Notes: generated by a model not told the origin, from the letters alone. A DNA stretch of 64,000 nucleotides from Acidobacteriota bacterium (GCA_018268915.1 JAFDVQ010000014.1:62001-126000), one strand, 5' to 3'. Positions 1 through 9,083 are shown, numbered from the stretch's first letter. Numbers and translations are program-made.

Positions 1-8
1 TCAAAACG

Positions 9-911
9 ATGGCAACCGAAGAAACCAAAGGTTCTGAACTGAAAAACCCGTTCAACGATCTGGCCGAACCGTTTGATCCATCCGAGATCAAGTGGCGCGT
101 CACTCACACGAGCAGGGACGGCAACCGAGGCGCCGTGATCGCGTTTGCAGATCCGCGTGCCTACACCGACCGACTCAATCTGCTGTTTACGCCAACCGGG
201 TGGACGCGGACCTACGACGTCGCGACATTATCGTCGGTGACTCGGATGAAGAAAGACAAACTCATTCAGACTGGCAAAGTGCTGGTGACGTGCATCCTCA
301 CAATCACTGGACTCGGTTGTCATTCCGGCAGCGGAGAGGAATGGGCGGACGAAGAGAACGCGATGACTTCGGCGGAGGCGCAGGCGTTCAAGAGGGCAGC
401 AAGTTGCTTTGGATTGGGCCGCTACCTCTACAACTTCACCGAAGTATGGGTGCCTCTGAACGAACACCGTCAGCCAATGCAGTTTCCGCAGCTTCCGCAA
501 TGGGCGCTTCCGAGAACTCACCGGTCGGGCAAAGCGCAGCCAGCATCCGGACCCCGTCCTCCCGCAATCCAAAGAGGCCCTATCGATCAGAAGACGACGG
601 CGAGGATTGAGGGATTCCGGCAGATTCTCGGGGACGCGATCTACGGAGAGATTCTCTGGCGCGCGGGTCACGCGCGTCGAGCCAATGAAATCCCGAACGC
701 ACAGTTCCAGGCCAACGTGGCAGAAGCAATGGAACGGGCAGCGCGCGGCGTTCACAAGGCGAACTCTCTGGCAGAGCAGATCGGCGAGGCTTCGTTCATT
801 GCAGTCATGGACAAGCTGCGAATTGAGTCGATGACAACCATTCCAAGGCTCGAACGCCTGAAGACTTTGGTGGCCGAACTTGAAGAGGAAGCTGCGCGGT
901 CCGTCGCTTAA
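9..911 (+). CDS. Rad52/Rad22-like single-strand annealing protein
   Basis: Predicted 300-residue protein of the Rad52/22 family, which anneals complementary single strands and is common on phages and conjugative elements. The diagnostic segment near residues 117-137 reads SAEAQAFKRAASCFGLGRYL, matching the family's conserved helix-loop; the N-terminal part holds the RAYTDRLN and GWTRTYD segments of the same fold. The C-terminal third is basic and poorly conserved, as is usual. It opens a + strand run of element-backbone genes and is followed closely by a small zinc-ribbon gene. The ATG at 9 is the first possible start; because the window begins 8 bases earlier, an upstream start or operon partner cannot be excluded. 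Confidence 0.85.
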   Translation: MATEETKGSELKNPFNDLAEPFDPSEIKWRVTHTSRDGNRGAVIAFADPRAYTDRLNLLFTPTGWTRTYDVATLSSVTRMKKDKLIQTGKVLVTCILTITGLGCHSGSGEEWADEENAMTSAEAQAFKRAASCFGLGRYLYNFTEVWVPLNEHRQPMQFPQLPQWALPRTHRSGKAQPASGPRPPAIQRGPIDQKTTARIEGFRQILGDAIYGEILWRAGHARRANEIPNAQFQANVAEAMERAARGVHKANSLAEQIGEASFIAVMDKLRIESMTTIPRLERLKTLVAELEEEAARSVA

Positions 912-949
912 TCGACGGCTTACCACCGCTTTCTGAGATTGGAGCAAGT

Positions 950-1156
950 ATGCGGAATGTCACTATGATTCGGTCGAAGCCTGAGCTTGTCTCGATTCCA
1001 GTGGAAAGAGCGGTGTACTGCCAAGCTTGCGAAACGGTCTCAACATCAGTTCGGCGATGCGGATTGTGCGGGTCAGAGCGGATTATCGAGCTGGCGCCTT
1101 TGCTTTCGCATCCATGGGATCCGGGCCCTGTCCCTGCAGTCGCGGTTGCTGCCTGA
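950..1156 (+). CDS. Small zinc-ribbon protein (68 aa)
   Basis: A 68-residue protein with two CxxC knuckles (CQAC near residue 24 and CGLCG near residue 37), consistent with one zinc ribbon. The rest is low in recognisable features. A GGAG-like element precedes the ATG at 950, and it lies 38 bases after the Rad52-like gene on the same strand, so co-transcription is likely. No function can be assigned; small zinc-ribbon proteins are frequent in this window (compare the entries starting at 7974, 50536 and 54903). Confidence 0.5.
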   Translation: MRNVTMIRSKPELVSIPVERAVYCQACETVSTSVRRCGLCGSERIIELAPLLSHPWDPGPVPAVAVAA

Positions 1157-1218
1157 GAGCCGTTCATTCCTTAGCTTTCCTTCGCGTTAAATGGTTCCGC
1201 TACCCGGCAACCGGATCG

Positions 1219-1833
1219 CTATTGCAAAATGCAGTGGCAATACAGAAATTGCTGGATGGTTCCGATAGGCGTCTCGTGCAGCTGCCGGGAAGAAGAGATC
1301 AGGCGAAACTTCGCCCCGAACTCCGCGTGCAGTGACTCAGCGTCGTAACGGACGACGTCGAGTCCGCTGCAACGAGTTGGCCCCTCCGGTCCGAAGGCGC
1401 TGACGATAACATGGCCACCGCGCCTCACAGCGCGAACCGCTTGGCGTACGTAGGCGCTTCTGTCAGCTGCAGAAGTCAGGAAATGAAATACGGCGCGATC
1501 GTGCCAAACATCGTAGACGGCAGGCTGAAGTTCAGCTTTGGTAATGTCGCCGATCAACCAGCGAACCCGGTCGGCTGCATCGCCCAATCGCTTCTTGGTA
1601 GCTGCGATGGCGGCGTGCGAAATATCTAGTACGGTGAGGTTGGAGTAACTTCGAGCGAGCAGGTCGTCAACGAGCGTGGACTCGCCTGCGCCGACGTCGA
1701 TGATGGAGGTTGATGGTCCGGCGCCAGCCTGTTCGATGAGAGCGAGAGACGCCTCAAGGTGCTGCCTATACCAGCTCACGTGGTCCGGAGCGTTATCTCT
1801 ATAGATCTTGTCCCAATGAGCCTGCGGGTCCAT
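1219..1833 (-). CDS. Class I SAM-dependent methyltransferase
   Basis: A 204-residue class I (Rossmann) methyltransferase. Motif I is visible as IIDVGAGES (about residues 44-52), followed by the acidic motif II strand LTVLDIS and the motif III segment WLIGDITKA. The C-terminal HETPIGTIQQFLYC is typical of small thiopurine/UbiE-like methyltransferases found near metal or stress genes. The substrate is not predictable. It stands 66 bases downstream of the AhpD-like gene on the same strand and may be the last member of the ArsR-led operon. Opposite orientation to the surrounding backbone suggests it is cargo. Confidence 0.8.
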   Translation of the reverse strand: MDPQAHWDKIYRDNAPDHVSWYRQHLEASLALIEQAGAGPSTSIIDVGAGESTLVDDLLARSYSNLTVLDISHAAIAATKKRLGDAADRVRWLIGDITKAELQPAVYDVWHDRAVFHFLTSAADRSAYVRQAVRAVRRGGHVIVSAFGPEGPTRCSGLDVVRYDAESLHAEFGAKFRLISSSRQLHETPIGTIQQFLYCHCILQ

Positions 1834-1899
1834 GAAACCGATTCTGAGCCTCTCATGAGGTATCAGTCAAAATAAGGCGCCGATGTTCATTGCCGGATC

Positions 1900-2481
1900 T
1901 CATCGATAGCCGCGAGCGAGCAGGTATTTAGCGCCTGCTTCGAAGGCGTCGGGACCAGGAACCAGGAATTCAAAGGCGTCGGCCAACCGGCCGATCACAT
2001 TGAACGAGAAACAGACGGCGAGAGCATCCTCAATCTGTTGGCGCGAAGCACCCGCGGCGAGAACGGATCGCATGTCATCTGCACTCACGGCGTGCTCGCG
2101 CGTCAGCTTACGAAGCATGCACAATGTCGCTCGCAACGGCTCTGGGATCTTCGCGGGGTCGAGATCGGACAACGCAGCGGAAACCGATCCTCCGTCCCCG
2201 TAGGCCCGTTGGGCGACAGCAGTATGTGCCTTCGTGCAAAACTCGCACTGGTTGGTACTGGCAATGAAGGCGGCCATCAGCTCGCGATCTGCAATAGACC
2301 AGGCGGAAGGTCCGCGCATCGCCTCCTGTGTCACCCGCGACATCGGTTTGCCGTAAAAGTCGGACCGATAGCTGACCAGTTTGACCACGTCGAGCACCGG
2401 CTGACGCGAGACCATTTGAATGAAGGCGAAGAGTGCTTTCGTACCGAAGCTGTGACCACTGTCGAGGATTCGAAGCCGCAT
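1900..2481 (-). CDS. AhpD/carboxymuconolactone decarboxylase-family protein
   Basis: A 193-residue AhpD-like protein. The redox motif is NQCEFCTKAH (CxxC with the downstream histidine, about residues 79-88), as in alkylhydroperoxidase AhpD-type proteins that reduce peroxides through a Cys pair. The start at 2481 (ATG) is preferred over a GTG two codons upstream because GGAG lies five bases before the ATG. The start sits just after the stop of the preceding gene, implying translational coupling within the ArsR-SRPBCC-CMD-AhpD operon. Peroxidase activity is inferred from family membership only. Confidence 0.8.
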   Translation of the reverse strand: MRLRILDSGHSFGTKALFAFIQMVSRQPVLDVVKLVSYRSDFYGKPMSRVTQEAMRGPSAWSIADRELMAAFIASTNQCEFCTKAHTAVAQRAYGDGGSVSAALSDLDPAKIPEPLRATLCMLRKLTREHAVSADDMRSVLAAGASRQQIEDALAVCFSFNVIGRLADAFEFLVPGPDAFEAGAKYLLARGYR

Positions 2482-2483
2482 AC

Positions 2484-2792
2484 TCACTCCTTGCCGGTCG
2501 CAGTCACGAGCGCCTCAAGTGCCGCTTCGTACTGGCGATTGGCTTGTCCAATCGCGGCCGATACGACAATCTCAAACACTTGATCTTCACTAAGCCCCGA
2601 CGCCTTTGCTGCGGCGATATCCTCCTCCGTGACTGCAAATGCACGGTTGGCCACCTTGTCAATCAGGGGCCTGAGTGGGCCTCTAAGCCCGTTCAGGGTG
2701 AATGCAGCCTGACGGTCTGAGGGTGCCGCCTCGCCTGGGCCTTCAAGGATTCGCTTCAGTAGTGCGTTTCGCGCCTCTTTGATATCCGACAT
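2484..2792 (-). CDS. Small carboxymuconolactone decarboxylase-like protein
   Basis: A 102-residue all-helical protein that resembles a half AhpD/CMD module (segment LSEDQVFEIVVSAAIGQANR), but without the CxxC pair, so peroxidase activity is unlikely on its own. GAGG lies four bases before the ATG at 2792. It is 12 bases after the SRPBCC gene and abuts the AhpD-like gene. It may act as a partner subunit of the downstream Cys-containing protein; this is inference from the coupling. Confidence 0.65.
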   Translation of the reverse strand: MSDIKEARNALLKRILEGPGEAAPSDRQAAFTLNGLRGPLRPLIDKVANRAFAVTEEDIAAAKASGLSEDQVFEIVVSAAIGQANRQYEAALEALVTATGKE

Positions 2793-2804
2793 CACGCCTC
2801 CTGT

Positions 2805-3284
2805 TCAGGCTTCCGCAACGCGAGCGAACGCTTCAAGGAGCTTGCCCCAATCGCCTTCGGTGTCGTAGATTCGGCGCATCTCATCGCGACGGTTCCCAAA
2901 GCGATCAAGGTGACGATGCTCCAGTTCGACCCGCGTGTGATCGCTTTCTTCGGCAATGAAGCGCAATTCGAGCTCCGTCTTCAGGTTCGGGTCATATTGG
3001 AAGTCGGCATTGATATCCCAGGAGAGTACCAGGCGGGAGTGCGGTTCCCACGTGAGAACGCTGCCCCACTGGCAAGTGCTCCCATCGTCGCCGCGTTCGT
3101 ACCAGCGGCCCCCGACGTGCGGTTCGATTACCGCATCGACTGCATTCGCCTTACCGATTTTGTAGTAGGCGAGCGGCCACCACTTGGCCATTTTCTCCGT
3201 GAAAACCTTCCACGCAACTTCCTGTGCCGCCTTTACGTTGACCGACTTACGAATGGTGTTGGGATCAAAATCCAGCTCGGGCAT
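2805..3284 (-). CDS. SRPBCC (AHSA1/START-like) domain protein
   Basis: A 159-residue SRPBCC-fold protein of the Aha1-like group: N-terminal strand KSVNVKAAQEVAWKVFTEKM, the central GGRWYERGDDGS loop and the C-terminal helix GDWGKLLEAFARV. These proteins bind hydrophobic ligands in a deep cavity and are very often encoded directly after an ArsR-type repressor, as here. The start at 3284 is chosen because it lies one base after the ArsR stop codon and has GGAG eleven bases upstream; a longer reading frame exists but overlaps ArsR. Confidence 0.85.
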   Translation of the reverse strand: MPELDFDPNTIRKSVNVKAAQEVAWKVFTEKMAKWWPLAYYKIGKANAVDAVIEPHVGGRWYERGDDGSTCQWGSVLTWEPHSRLVLSWDINADFQYDPNLKTELELRFIAEESDHTRVELEHRHLDRFGNRRDEMRRIYDTEGDWGKLLEAFARVAEA

Positions 3285-3285
3285 C

Positions 3286-3615
3286 TCATTTCTCCAATCG
3301 ATTCTGCTCTTCTTCCGCTGCCGCTTTGAATGCCGCCAACGTCTCGTCCCAGAATCCGTCAAGCCAATTTCGTAGTGCTTCGATGCCGGTCGGATCGACC
3401 CCGTAAAGGCGCCGCGCGCCGTCGACGCGCACTCCGATCAATCCCGCTGCTTTCAGCACCTTCAAATGCTGCGAGACCGCCGGTCGACTCACATCCATGC
3501 CTTCGGCGATTTCGCGCACCGAACGATTTCCCTTGCGCAGTCGCCTAAATACCGCTCGGCGAGTGGGGTCGCCTAGTGCATCGAAGGCCCTCTCAATTCG
3601 TGTCGCTGTTGCCAT
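3286..3615 (-). CDS. ArsR-family HTH transcriptional regulator
   Basis: A 109-residue winged-helix regulator of the ArsR/SmtB type. It begins with IERAFDALGDPTRRAVFRRL and the recognition-helix region is VSRPAVSQHLKVLKAAGLI, the family signature. No metal-binding ELCVCDL motif is present, so it belongs to the non-metal group that pairs with SRPBCC proteins. It is the first gene of a four- or five-gene - strand operon and very likely represses itself through the two inverted repeats in its promoter (3641-3692). The inducer is unknown. Confidence 0.9.
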   Translation of the reverse strand: MATATRIERAFDALGDPTRRAVFRRLRKGNRSVREIAEGMDVSRPAVSQHLKVLKAAGLIGVRVDGARRLYGVDPTGIEALRNWLDGFWDETLAAFKAAAEEEQNRLEK

Positions 3616-3640
3616 CTCAAGTGTGGAGTCCTGCGCTGTG

Positions 3641-3692
3641 GTAAGCGCACTCTTACGGTAAGCTTATACTTACTGCATGATAGAGTTGTCAA
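3641..3692 (-). promoter_or_regulatory. ArsR operon promoter with two tandem inverted-repeat operators
   Basis: Read on the - strand, a perfect -35 TTGACA (3687-3692) is separated by 18 bases from a -10 TATAAG (3663-3668). The -10 is embedded in an inverted repeat GTAAG-6-CTTAC (3658-3673). One base further downstream is a second copy of the same 5-6-5 repeat (3641-3656). Both repeats have identical arms but different 6-base centres, as expected for two dimer sites. Placement over and just after the -10 implies steric repression by the ArsR product. Confidence 0.8.
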
Positions 3693-3816
3693 GCGGGCGC
3701 CGTAAAAACGGGCTAGCTTGACAAATGCTTCTGGTTGTCCGGTGTCAATATCAGAGGCCTTAGCACTCATTGACCAGCCGTTGTGTTGCCGCAATCCATC
3801 AAACCCAGGTGAAACC

Positions 3817-4890
3817 ATGCGTAACGCCGCGCGCCTGAAAATGGGCTACTACCCATTGCCCGAGAGCGAGGGAGTGAAACTTCGCTCCCTTCTGACCTAC
3901 GATCAAACCGCTTCAGTGATCGATCCATGCGTCGGCCAGGGCGTGGCCCTCCATCAACTCACGAGCAACGCACCTGTTCGGCGCTATGGGATCGAACTCG
4001 ATGCTGAACGTGCCCGCATTGCTGGCGCGAGCGGTATCGAGACGATTCAGGGCAATACGTTCGACGCCATTGCAAAACCAGAATCCTTTTCGCTCCTCTA
4101 CCTCAATCCGCCCTACGATTCTGAAATCGGCTCGGTTGGGAATCGCCGCATGGAGCCTGTGTTCCTCGAGCACACATTCCGCTGGCTGTTGATTGGCGGC
4201 GCCCTTGTCCTCGTGATTCCGTACGAGCGGTTACACGACTGCGCAGGGATTCTGAGTTCGCACTTCACCACGCTGAATGTATTTCGCATGACGGATCCCG
4301 AATCGGTCCAATACCGCCAGATCGCAATTCTGGGCGTCCGTCACGACATTCGGGGCGCGGCGCTCGAAAAGAACAAGAGGCAGCTTCATAAGATTGGTCT
4401 TTATGGGAGTTTCCAGCAGGTGACGGAGTTGCAGCCTGGTATTTGCCAACCTTATCCGGTGCCCGGGTCGGACGCGGCCTCGCTCACCTACCGAGGCCTC
4501 CCGTATGACCTCCTAGAGGATTTGCTCCCTTATTCGCCGGCCTGGAAGCAGGTGGCTCCATTGCTCCTGCCGAACGACGATGTGGCGACAGGGCGGCCGA
4601 TCACACCGCTGCACGGAGGCCACGTGGGGTTACTCTGTACCGCCGGTTTGCTCAATGGCGTTTTCGGCGAAGGAGAGGACCGGCATATCGCACGCTGGCG
4701 ATCGGTCAAACACGTCACGACCTTCGTCGAGCAGGAGGGTGATGCCGAGGTGATCCATCATCGCGAACGGTGGACGAACGAACTTCGCCTGGTATACGCC
4801 GACGGGAGGACGCTCAAGCTGACAGAAACTCCGGTAAAGAAGGAGGACGAAGCCGATGGAGAATGCGCACTTGCGGCTCGGGCTGCTTGA
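3817..4890 (+). CDS. DUF6094-type N-6 methyltransferase-like protein
   Basis: A 357-residue protein that starts MRNAARLKMGYYPLPESEG. A methyltransferase core follows: motif I as VIDPCVGQG and motif IV as YLNPPYDSE (NPPY, the adenine-N6 methylase active-site motif). Such proteins are common next to SNF2-type helicases on large plasmids and ICEs. The ATG at 3817 has AGGTGA upstream and matches the typical beginning of the family; an earlier ATG at 3718 would add 33 residues and overlap the ArsR promoter. It overlaps the next gene by 35 bases. Whether it modifies the element's own DNA is not shown. Confidence 0.75.
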   Translation: MRNAARLKMGYYPLPESEGVKLRSLLTYDQTASVIDPCVGQGVALHQLTSNAPVRRYGIELDAERARIAGASGIETIQGNTFDAIAKPESFSLLYLNPPYDSEIGSVGNRRMEPVFLEHTFRWLLIGGALVLVIPYERLHDCAGILSSHFTTLNVFRMTDPESVQYRQIAILGVRHDIRGAALEKNKRQLHKIGLYGSFQQVTELQPGICQPYPVPGSDAASLTYRGLPYDLLEDLLPYSPAWKQVAPLLLPNDDVATGRPITPLHGGHVGLLCTAGLLNGVFGEGEDRHIARWRSVKHVTTFVEQEGDAEVIHHRERWTNELRLVYADGRTLKLTETPVKKEDEADGECALAARAA

Positions 4891-5494
4891 GTATGTTCGC
4901 CTTACGGAGAAGGCCTCGACCCGCATCCGCCTGCGGGTCGATCGCTATGTTGGGGAAGATCGCCAAGCTCATCTTCTGAGCGTCTTCGGAAACGATTCGG
5001 ATGTAGGTGCGATTACGGCTGCGATCCACGAAAAAGCCACGTTCAGCATTACTTTCCCGAACGGAGCTGAAAAGGAAGTCTCATTCGGAGAGCATGCCTC
5101 CTGCTACAAAGGCGCGGCGACCCTGCCCGGGAGAAAGCAGCCAGTGAGGCACCTAATTGCTGTTTCACAGCACCTCCATGCGAACGGCAGTGCGGGACAG
5201 ACGATCCTGCTCCGTTACGAGCGCGAGGAGGCCTGGGCAACGCTAGCAAAATTCCTCGGACTGCCCGCCGACCCGCGCTGGGCAGAGCATATCCTTCGCA
5301 TCATCGAGAGCAAGCGCAAGGTCGAAGAGATCGACGGCATCGGGTGCGGACCTGTCCAGATCTCGGCGACGACAGAAGAAGTGCTGGAGTGGGTGAGCGA
5401 AGGTCTGCGGACGGGAAGTCTGAGCTTTCCAGAGCAAGCTGGGCCGATCATCTGGCCTCATTACGCATTGAATCGAGTCCTCCAGGCCTGGTGA
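4856..5494 (+). CDS. Conserved hypothetical protein (212 aa)
   Basis: Unrecognised 212-residue soluble protein. A strong ribosome site (GGAGG) precedes the ATG at 4856, and the start lies inside the end of the methyltransferase gene, implying translational coupling. The C-terminal half (LAKFLGLPADPRWAEHILRI onward) is helical. No catalytic motif is visible. The methyltransferase, this protein and the SNF2 helicase form a consecutive run; a structural role in that module is an inference only. Confidence 0.6.
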   Translation: MENAHLRLGLLEYVRLTEKASTRIRLRVDRYVGEDRQAHLLSVFGNDSDVGAITAAIHEKATFSITFPNGAEKEVSFGEHASCYKGAATLPGRKQPVRHLIAVSQHLHANGSAGQTILLRYEREEAWATLAKFLGLPADPRWAEHILRIIESKRKVEEIDGIGCGPVQISATTEEVLEWVSEGLRTGSLSFPEQAGPIIWPHYALNRVLQAW

Positions 5495-5632
5495 TGGGCC
5501 TAGAGGCCAAATCCCGGGTCCCTGAAGGCCTGGTGACTGCGCCGATAACTTGCAGAGCTGCGGCGTAGCTGTTGGTCCCATTTCATTTCGTCCATTCTCA
5601 CGACAATTTCGCCGCTGCCAGGAGGGTTCTCG

Positions 5633-7939
5633 ATGGAGACGACCTTCGATTATTTGCGCCAGTTTGGCCCGGCATTAGCCGAACGCATTCTGGGAACCTA
5701 TCCGCCGCTCCAAAGCACGAAAGATCCGGTTGCACCCTGCCTCAACTCGCTGCTTCGCACGCCGCTCCCGGCCCAGGCGCTCGTCATTACAGGGACTGCG
5801 AAGTATCTCCGCGATGGTAAAGCGGTTCGCATTGTTGCCGAATGTGGGGCCGGCAAAACCTTTATGGCGCTTGGCACGATTCATGTCCTCGCCGGTGGAC
5901 GGCCAAGTTCCACGCTCGTGATGTGTCCCTCGCATATCACCCACAAGTGGGCCCGTGAAGCGCTCCTTACGATTCCGCGCGCCCGGGTTTTCCTGATCGA
6001 GGACATGCGCAACGGAGGAGACCGCAACCGGCCGCACGGCGTGTGCGAAGTCAAGCTCAACAAGGGAAAAACGGTCTATGAAGGAAAGCGGCTCTCCCTG
6101 GCGGATATGAGGAGGATGGGGCGGAAGGAATGGCAAAGGCGCTTTTCAACTCCCACCTTCTTCATTACTGGCAAGGATAAGGGCAAGCTCAGCTACTTCT
6201 GGGACCATGTCTATCTCAAGGCAAAGTCGGGCCCCAATCTCGGCGGTATCGTCAATCCGGATTCCGGCATGGCGATCCTCGATTCAGAGATGGAGAAGCT
6301 CACGAGTCTCGATTTCGCGGAGAAGGTAAAGGTCGCGGAAATCCTCCTCGGAAGCCGTGGCGGAACAGTGAAGTTCTCACCGCTTTGGCAGGCAGATCGA
6401 ACTCGCATTCAGCGTATGGCGCCGGTCGAATACATCGGCCGCTACATGAAGGGCTGGTTCGACTTTGCCATCGCCGATGAATTGCATCAGCTCGCCGGCG
6501 ACACGGCGCAGGGCAACGGCCTTGGCGTTCTTGGCCGTGCTGCCCGGAGACTAATCGGCCTTACCGGAACCTTGATGGGCGGCTACGCCGACGATTTGTT
6601 CAACATCTTCTTTCGGATGGAGCCACGCGTGATGGTGGGCCAGGGCTTCGCCTACGGAGGACAAGGAAGGCGGGATTTCCAGGAGCAGTACGGCGTCCTT
6701 GAAACCATCGAAAAGATCGAGGATTCCGATAACGCCTGCTCACGGGCAACCAAGAAGACCGTTCGAGTCCTGCGGAAGCCTGGGGCATCGCCATTGCTTT
6801 TCGGCAAATTTCTCATGAGTTCGACGGCATTCCTGTCGCTCGAGGACATCTCCGACAATCTGCCGCGGTACGACGAGAGTGTGATCTCCGTCGATATGGA
6901 TGAAATGCTCCAGAAAGCCTACGAGCAGTTGGAGGAGGAAATTCGCGCAGCGATGAAAGAGCATCGGGGCAACAAGAGCCTGATGAGCATTCTGCTCAAT
7001 ACTCTGTTGCTCTATCCCGACCATCCATACGACTTCGAACAAATCTGGGCGCGTGCCTTCGAACCTCAATCACGGGAATATGTGAGGTTCCTGGTCACCG
7101 AACCAGAAAACCTGACCCGTGACGCGCTCTATGCCAAGGAGCGCGCTCTCATCGTCGACATCAAGGATGAATTGCGCCAGGGTCGGCGGTGCCAGGTCTA
7201 TGCCACTTACACAGGCGAAAAGGACGTTACGCTGCGCTTGCAGACGGTCCTTGAGCGGGAAGGCATACGGACGGCGGTGCTCCGGTCATCGGTCGCGACA
7301 GACAAGCGAGAGGACTGGTACGACCGGCAGCTGAAGGCAGGCGTAGAAGTCGTCATCTGTCACCCCAAACTGGTCGAAACCGGGCTCGACCTCTTGGCGT
7401 TCCCAACTCTCTATTTTTACGAAACCGGCTATTCGCTGCATACGCTGCGTCAGGCAAGTCGCCGGTCGTGGCGTATCGGTCAGCGCCTCCCGGTGCGCGT
7501 GAAGTTCGTCACCTACGCGCGCACCATGCAGGAGACCTGTCTCCGGCTGATGGGCAAAAAGATGCTCGTGGCCCTGATGATGGAGGGCAAGTTCACCGGT
7601 GAGGGACTGCAGGCACTCGATACTGATGAAGATCTGATGAGTGCAATGGCCCGCGAACTGGTGGAGAAGGCTGGCGTCGGAGAATCCGCCGATGCAGTCT
7701 GGAGAGACCTCGATAAAGAACGCGAGAAGATCCAACCGCCCTCTGTCATTAGCGAACGGGAGTCAGACGAGATTCCATCCATACTTTCGGCTTTCTCGAT
7801 GACGGATGCTCCGCAATCCGGACCGACACCCCGTGATGGCGGACCGTCGCACGCAGTCCACAACGTAGCCATGGGCAGGAAGGCGGCTTTGTGGCCAACG
7901 GCGAAGGAACCCGTTATCCAAATGAGCCTGTTTGAGTGA
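5633..7939 (+). CDS. SNF2/DEAD-like helicase of mobile-element type
   Basis: A 768-residue superfamily 2 ATPase. Walker A is ECGAGKT (about residues 70-76), the DExH box is DELHQL (about 281-286), motif III-like is LTGTLMGG, and the C-terminal RecA domain has QASRRSWRIGQ (about 605-615), the SNF2 motif VI. An acidic tail ends with a PCNA-clamp-like QMSLFE (Qxx[LM]xxFF-like), the kind of peptide used for sliding-clamp binding. It has GGAGG before the ATG and follows the methyltransferase pair. DNA translocation or remodelling during element replication or restriction is plausible; nuclease residues are not seen. Confidence 0.8.
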   Translation: METTFDYLRQFGPALAERILGTYPPLQSTKDPVAPCLNSLLRTPLPAQALVITGTAKYLRDGKAVRIVAECGAGKTFMALGTIHVLAGGRPSSTLVMCPSHITHKWAREALLTIPRARVFLIEDMRNGGDRNRPHGVCEVKLNKGKTVYEGKRLSLADMRRMGRKEWQRRFSTPTFFITGKDKGKLSYFWDHVYLKAKSGPNLGGIVNPDSGMAILDSEMEKLTSLDFAEKVKVAEILLGSRGGTVKFSPLWQADRTRIQRMAPVEYIGRYMKGWFDFAIADELHQLAGDTAQGNGLGVLGRAARRLIGLTGTLMGGYADDLFNIFFRMEPRVMVGQGFAYGGQGRRDFQEQYGVLETIEKIEDSDNACSRATKKTVRVLRKPGASPLLFGKFLMSSTAFLSLEDISDNLPRYDESVISVDMDEMLQKAYEQLEEEIRAAMKEHRGNKSLMSILLNTLLLYPDHPYDFEQIWARAFEPQSREYVRFLVTEPENLTRDALYAKERALIVDIKDELRQGRRCQVYATYTGEKDVTLRLQTVLEREGIRTAVLRSSVATDKREDWYDRQLKAGVEVVICHPKLVETGLDLLAFPTLYFYETGYSLHTLRQASRRSWRIGQRLPVRVKFVTYARTMQETCLRLMGKKMLVALMMEGKFTGEGLQALDTDEDLMSAMARELVEKAGVGESADAVWRDLDKEREKIQPPSVISERESDEIPSILSAFSMTDAPQSGPTPRDGGPSHAVHNVAMGRKAALWPTAKEPVIQMSLFE

Positions 7940-7973
7940 GGCAGTTCGAAGCGTGACCAAGAGGTGAGAGATC

Positions 7974-8399
7974 ATGAGTGAAGAAAGAGATAAAGTTCGG
8001 TGCCGGCAATGCGAACTCGTCCAATGGAATGACGGAGAGCATTGCCGGCGATGCGGCGTGGCATTGCCTCAGCCGGTCATAAAGATCGTCGAGCGCGTGA
8101 TCGAGAAAGTGGTCGTGCGCTTGGATACCGAGTGCGTCCGGGATCTTGAGCAGGCGCGCCGGATCATCGCAGAGGTCTCGGACCGTTTGGCGCGATCCAG
8201 TATGGACAAAGCCACTCCCTTTCTTCTGGCGGGCAACTCAGAATTGGAGGAGTTCCCGACGATGGCCGAGGTAGAACGGGCCATGATCCTCGCCGCTTAC
8301 CAGAGGTCGAATCGCAAGACTCTCGATGCGGCACGGTTGCTCGGAATCGGCAAGACGACACTCTACCGCAAGCTGCGAGAGTTGCAGCAGGCGGCATAG
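7974..8399 (+). CDS. Zinc-ribbon plus Fis-type HTH protein
   Basis: A 141-residue two-domain protein. The N-terminus has CRQCELVQW and CRRCG (a CxxC/CxxC zinc ribbon, residues 10-28). The C-terminus has a Fis/HTH_8 helix-turn-helix (TLDAARLLGIGKTTLYRKLRE), as in the DNA-binding ends of NtrC-type regulators, but there is no AAA domain. A GAGGT site precedes the ATG and the gene is 34 bases after the helicase. Likely a DNA-binding regulator of the backbone operon. Confidence 0.75.
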   Translation: MSEERDKVRCRQCELVQWNDGEHCRRCGVALPQPVIKIVERVIEKVVVRLDTECVRDLEQARRIIAEVSDRLARSSMDKATPFLLAGNSELEEFPTMAEVERAMILAAYQRSNRKTLDAARLLGIGKTTLYRKLRELQQAA

Positions 8400-8500
8400 C
8401 CGCGATGTTTCGTCAGCTCGGGGAGCAGTCACTCGAAGGCCTTGCACAAATCGAGAGTGATCGTCGGCGAGATGCTCCTATCCGGAAGTAATCATGAGGA

Positions 8501-8923
8501 TCAGCGTGACCACTTTGCCCAGTTTGCCCTGCGCAGACGATTCTTGGTTCGATCGTTTCGGGCTTCGAGTTCTTGGAGTTCGCCTTCGAGCTTTTCGATG
8601 TACTTGAGCGCCCGCTCGGGAAGCGATGCTCGTTCTTCTGGAGAAAGCTCATCCGGTTCTCGCAGCGGCTGGTAGCGTCGCCTGATCTCCGCCCCAACTC
8701 CGACCGATTCGAGCAGATCCAACAAAGTGGAGACTTCGGCGTTGACCACCTCGCGAGAGGCTACGCGCAGGCGGAGATCCTCGTAGGTCTTAATGTGGCC
8801 CATGTGGAACTCGCGAAGCAAGATTCCAAATTCGTCAGCCCAGGGTTGGAGGTTGATCTGCTGAGCAGGAGATAGGAGGGGAAGCGCATCCCTGACCGTC
8901 ATCTCTTGCGTGATCTCCTGCAT
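8501..8923 (-). CDS. Hypothetical helical protein (140 aa)
   Basis: A 140-residue - strand frame with GGAG about ten bases before its ATG. The N-terminal half is a compact helical segment (LLSPAQQINLQPWADEFG), and the C-terminus is a probable short coiled coil (YIEKLEGELQELEARN) with a basic end. Composition is protein-like and the complementary strand shows only fragmentary frames. Convergent with the Fis-type gene. No family recognised. Confidence 0.5.
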   Translation of the reverse strand: MQEITQEMTVRDALPLLSPAQQINLQPWADEFGILLREFHMGHIKTYEDLRLRVASREVVNAEVSTLLDLLESVGVGAEIRRRYQPLREPDELSPEERASLPERALKYIEKLEGELQELEARNDRTKNRLRRANWAKWSR

Positions 8924-9083
8924 CCGTTCTGCTCCCTTCGCGAATAGTCTATCTCCGGAAAGATGCCACCAGCCCCATCTCGCAATCCGGACGGCTGAAT
9001 CACAGCTGTTGCGCAGGGCATTGTGCTAGGGCCGGGCGGGTCCAGCCAGGACATTTCTGCAAATTCCCAGGAGGAGAAACCCT

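Noticed and set aside
8405..8491. 28-codon + strand frame after the Fis-type gene
   Set aside because: Too short and without a clear ribosome site or family resemblance; kept as unassigned sequence.
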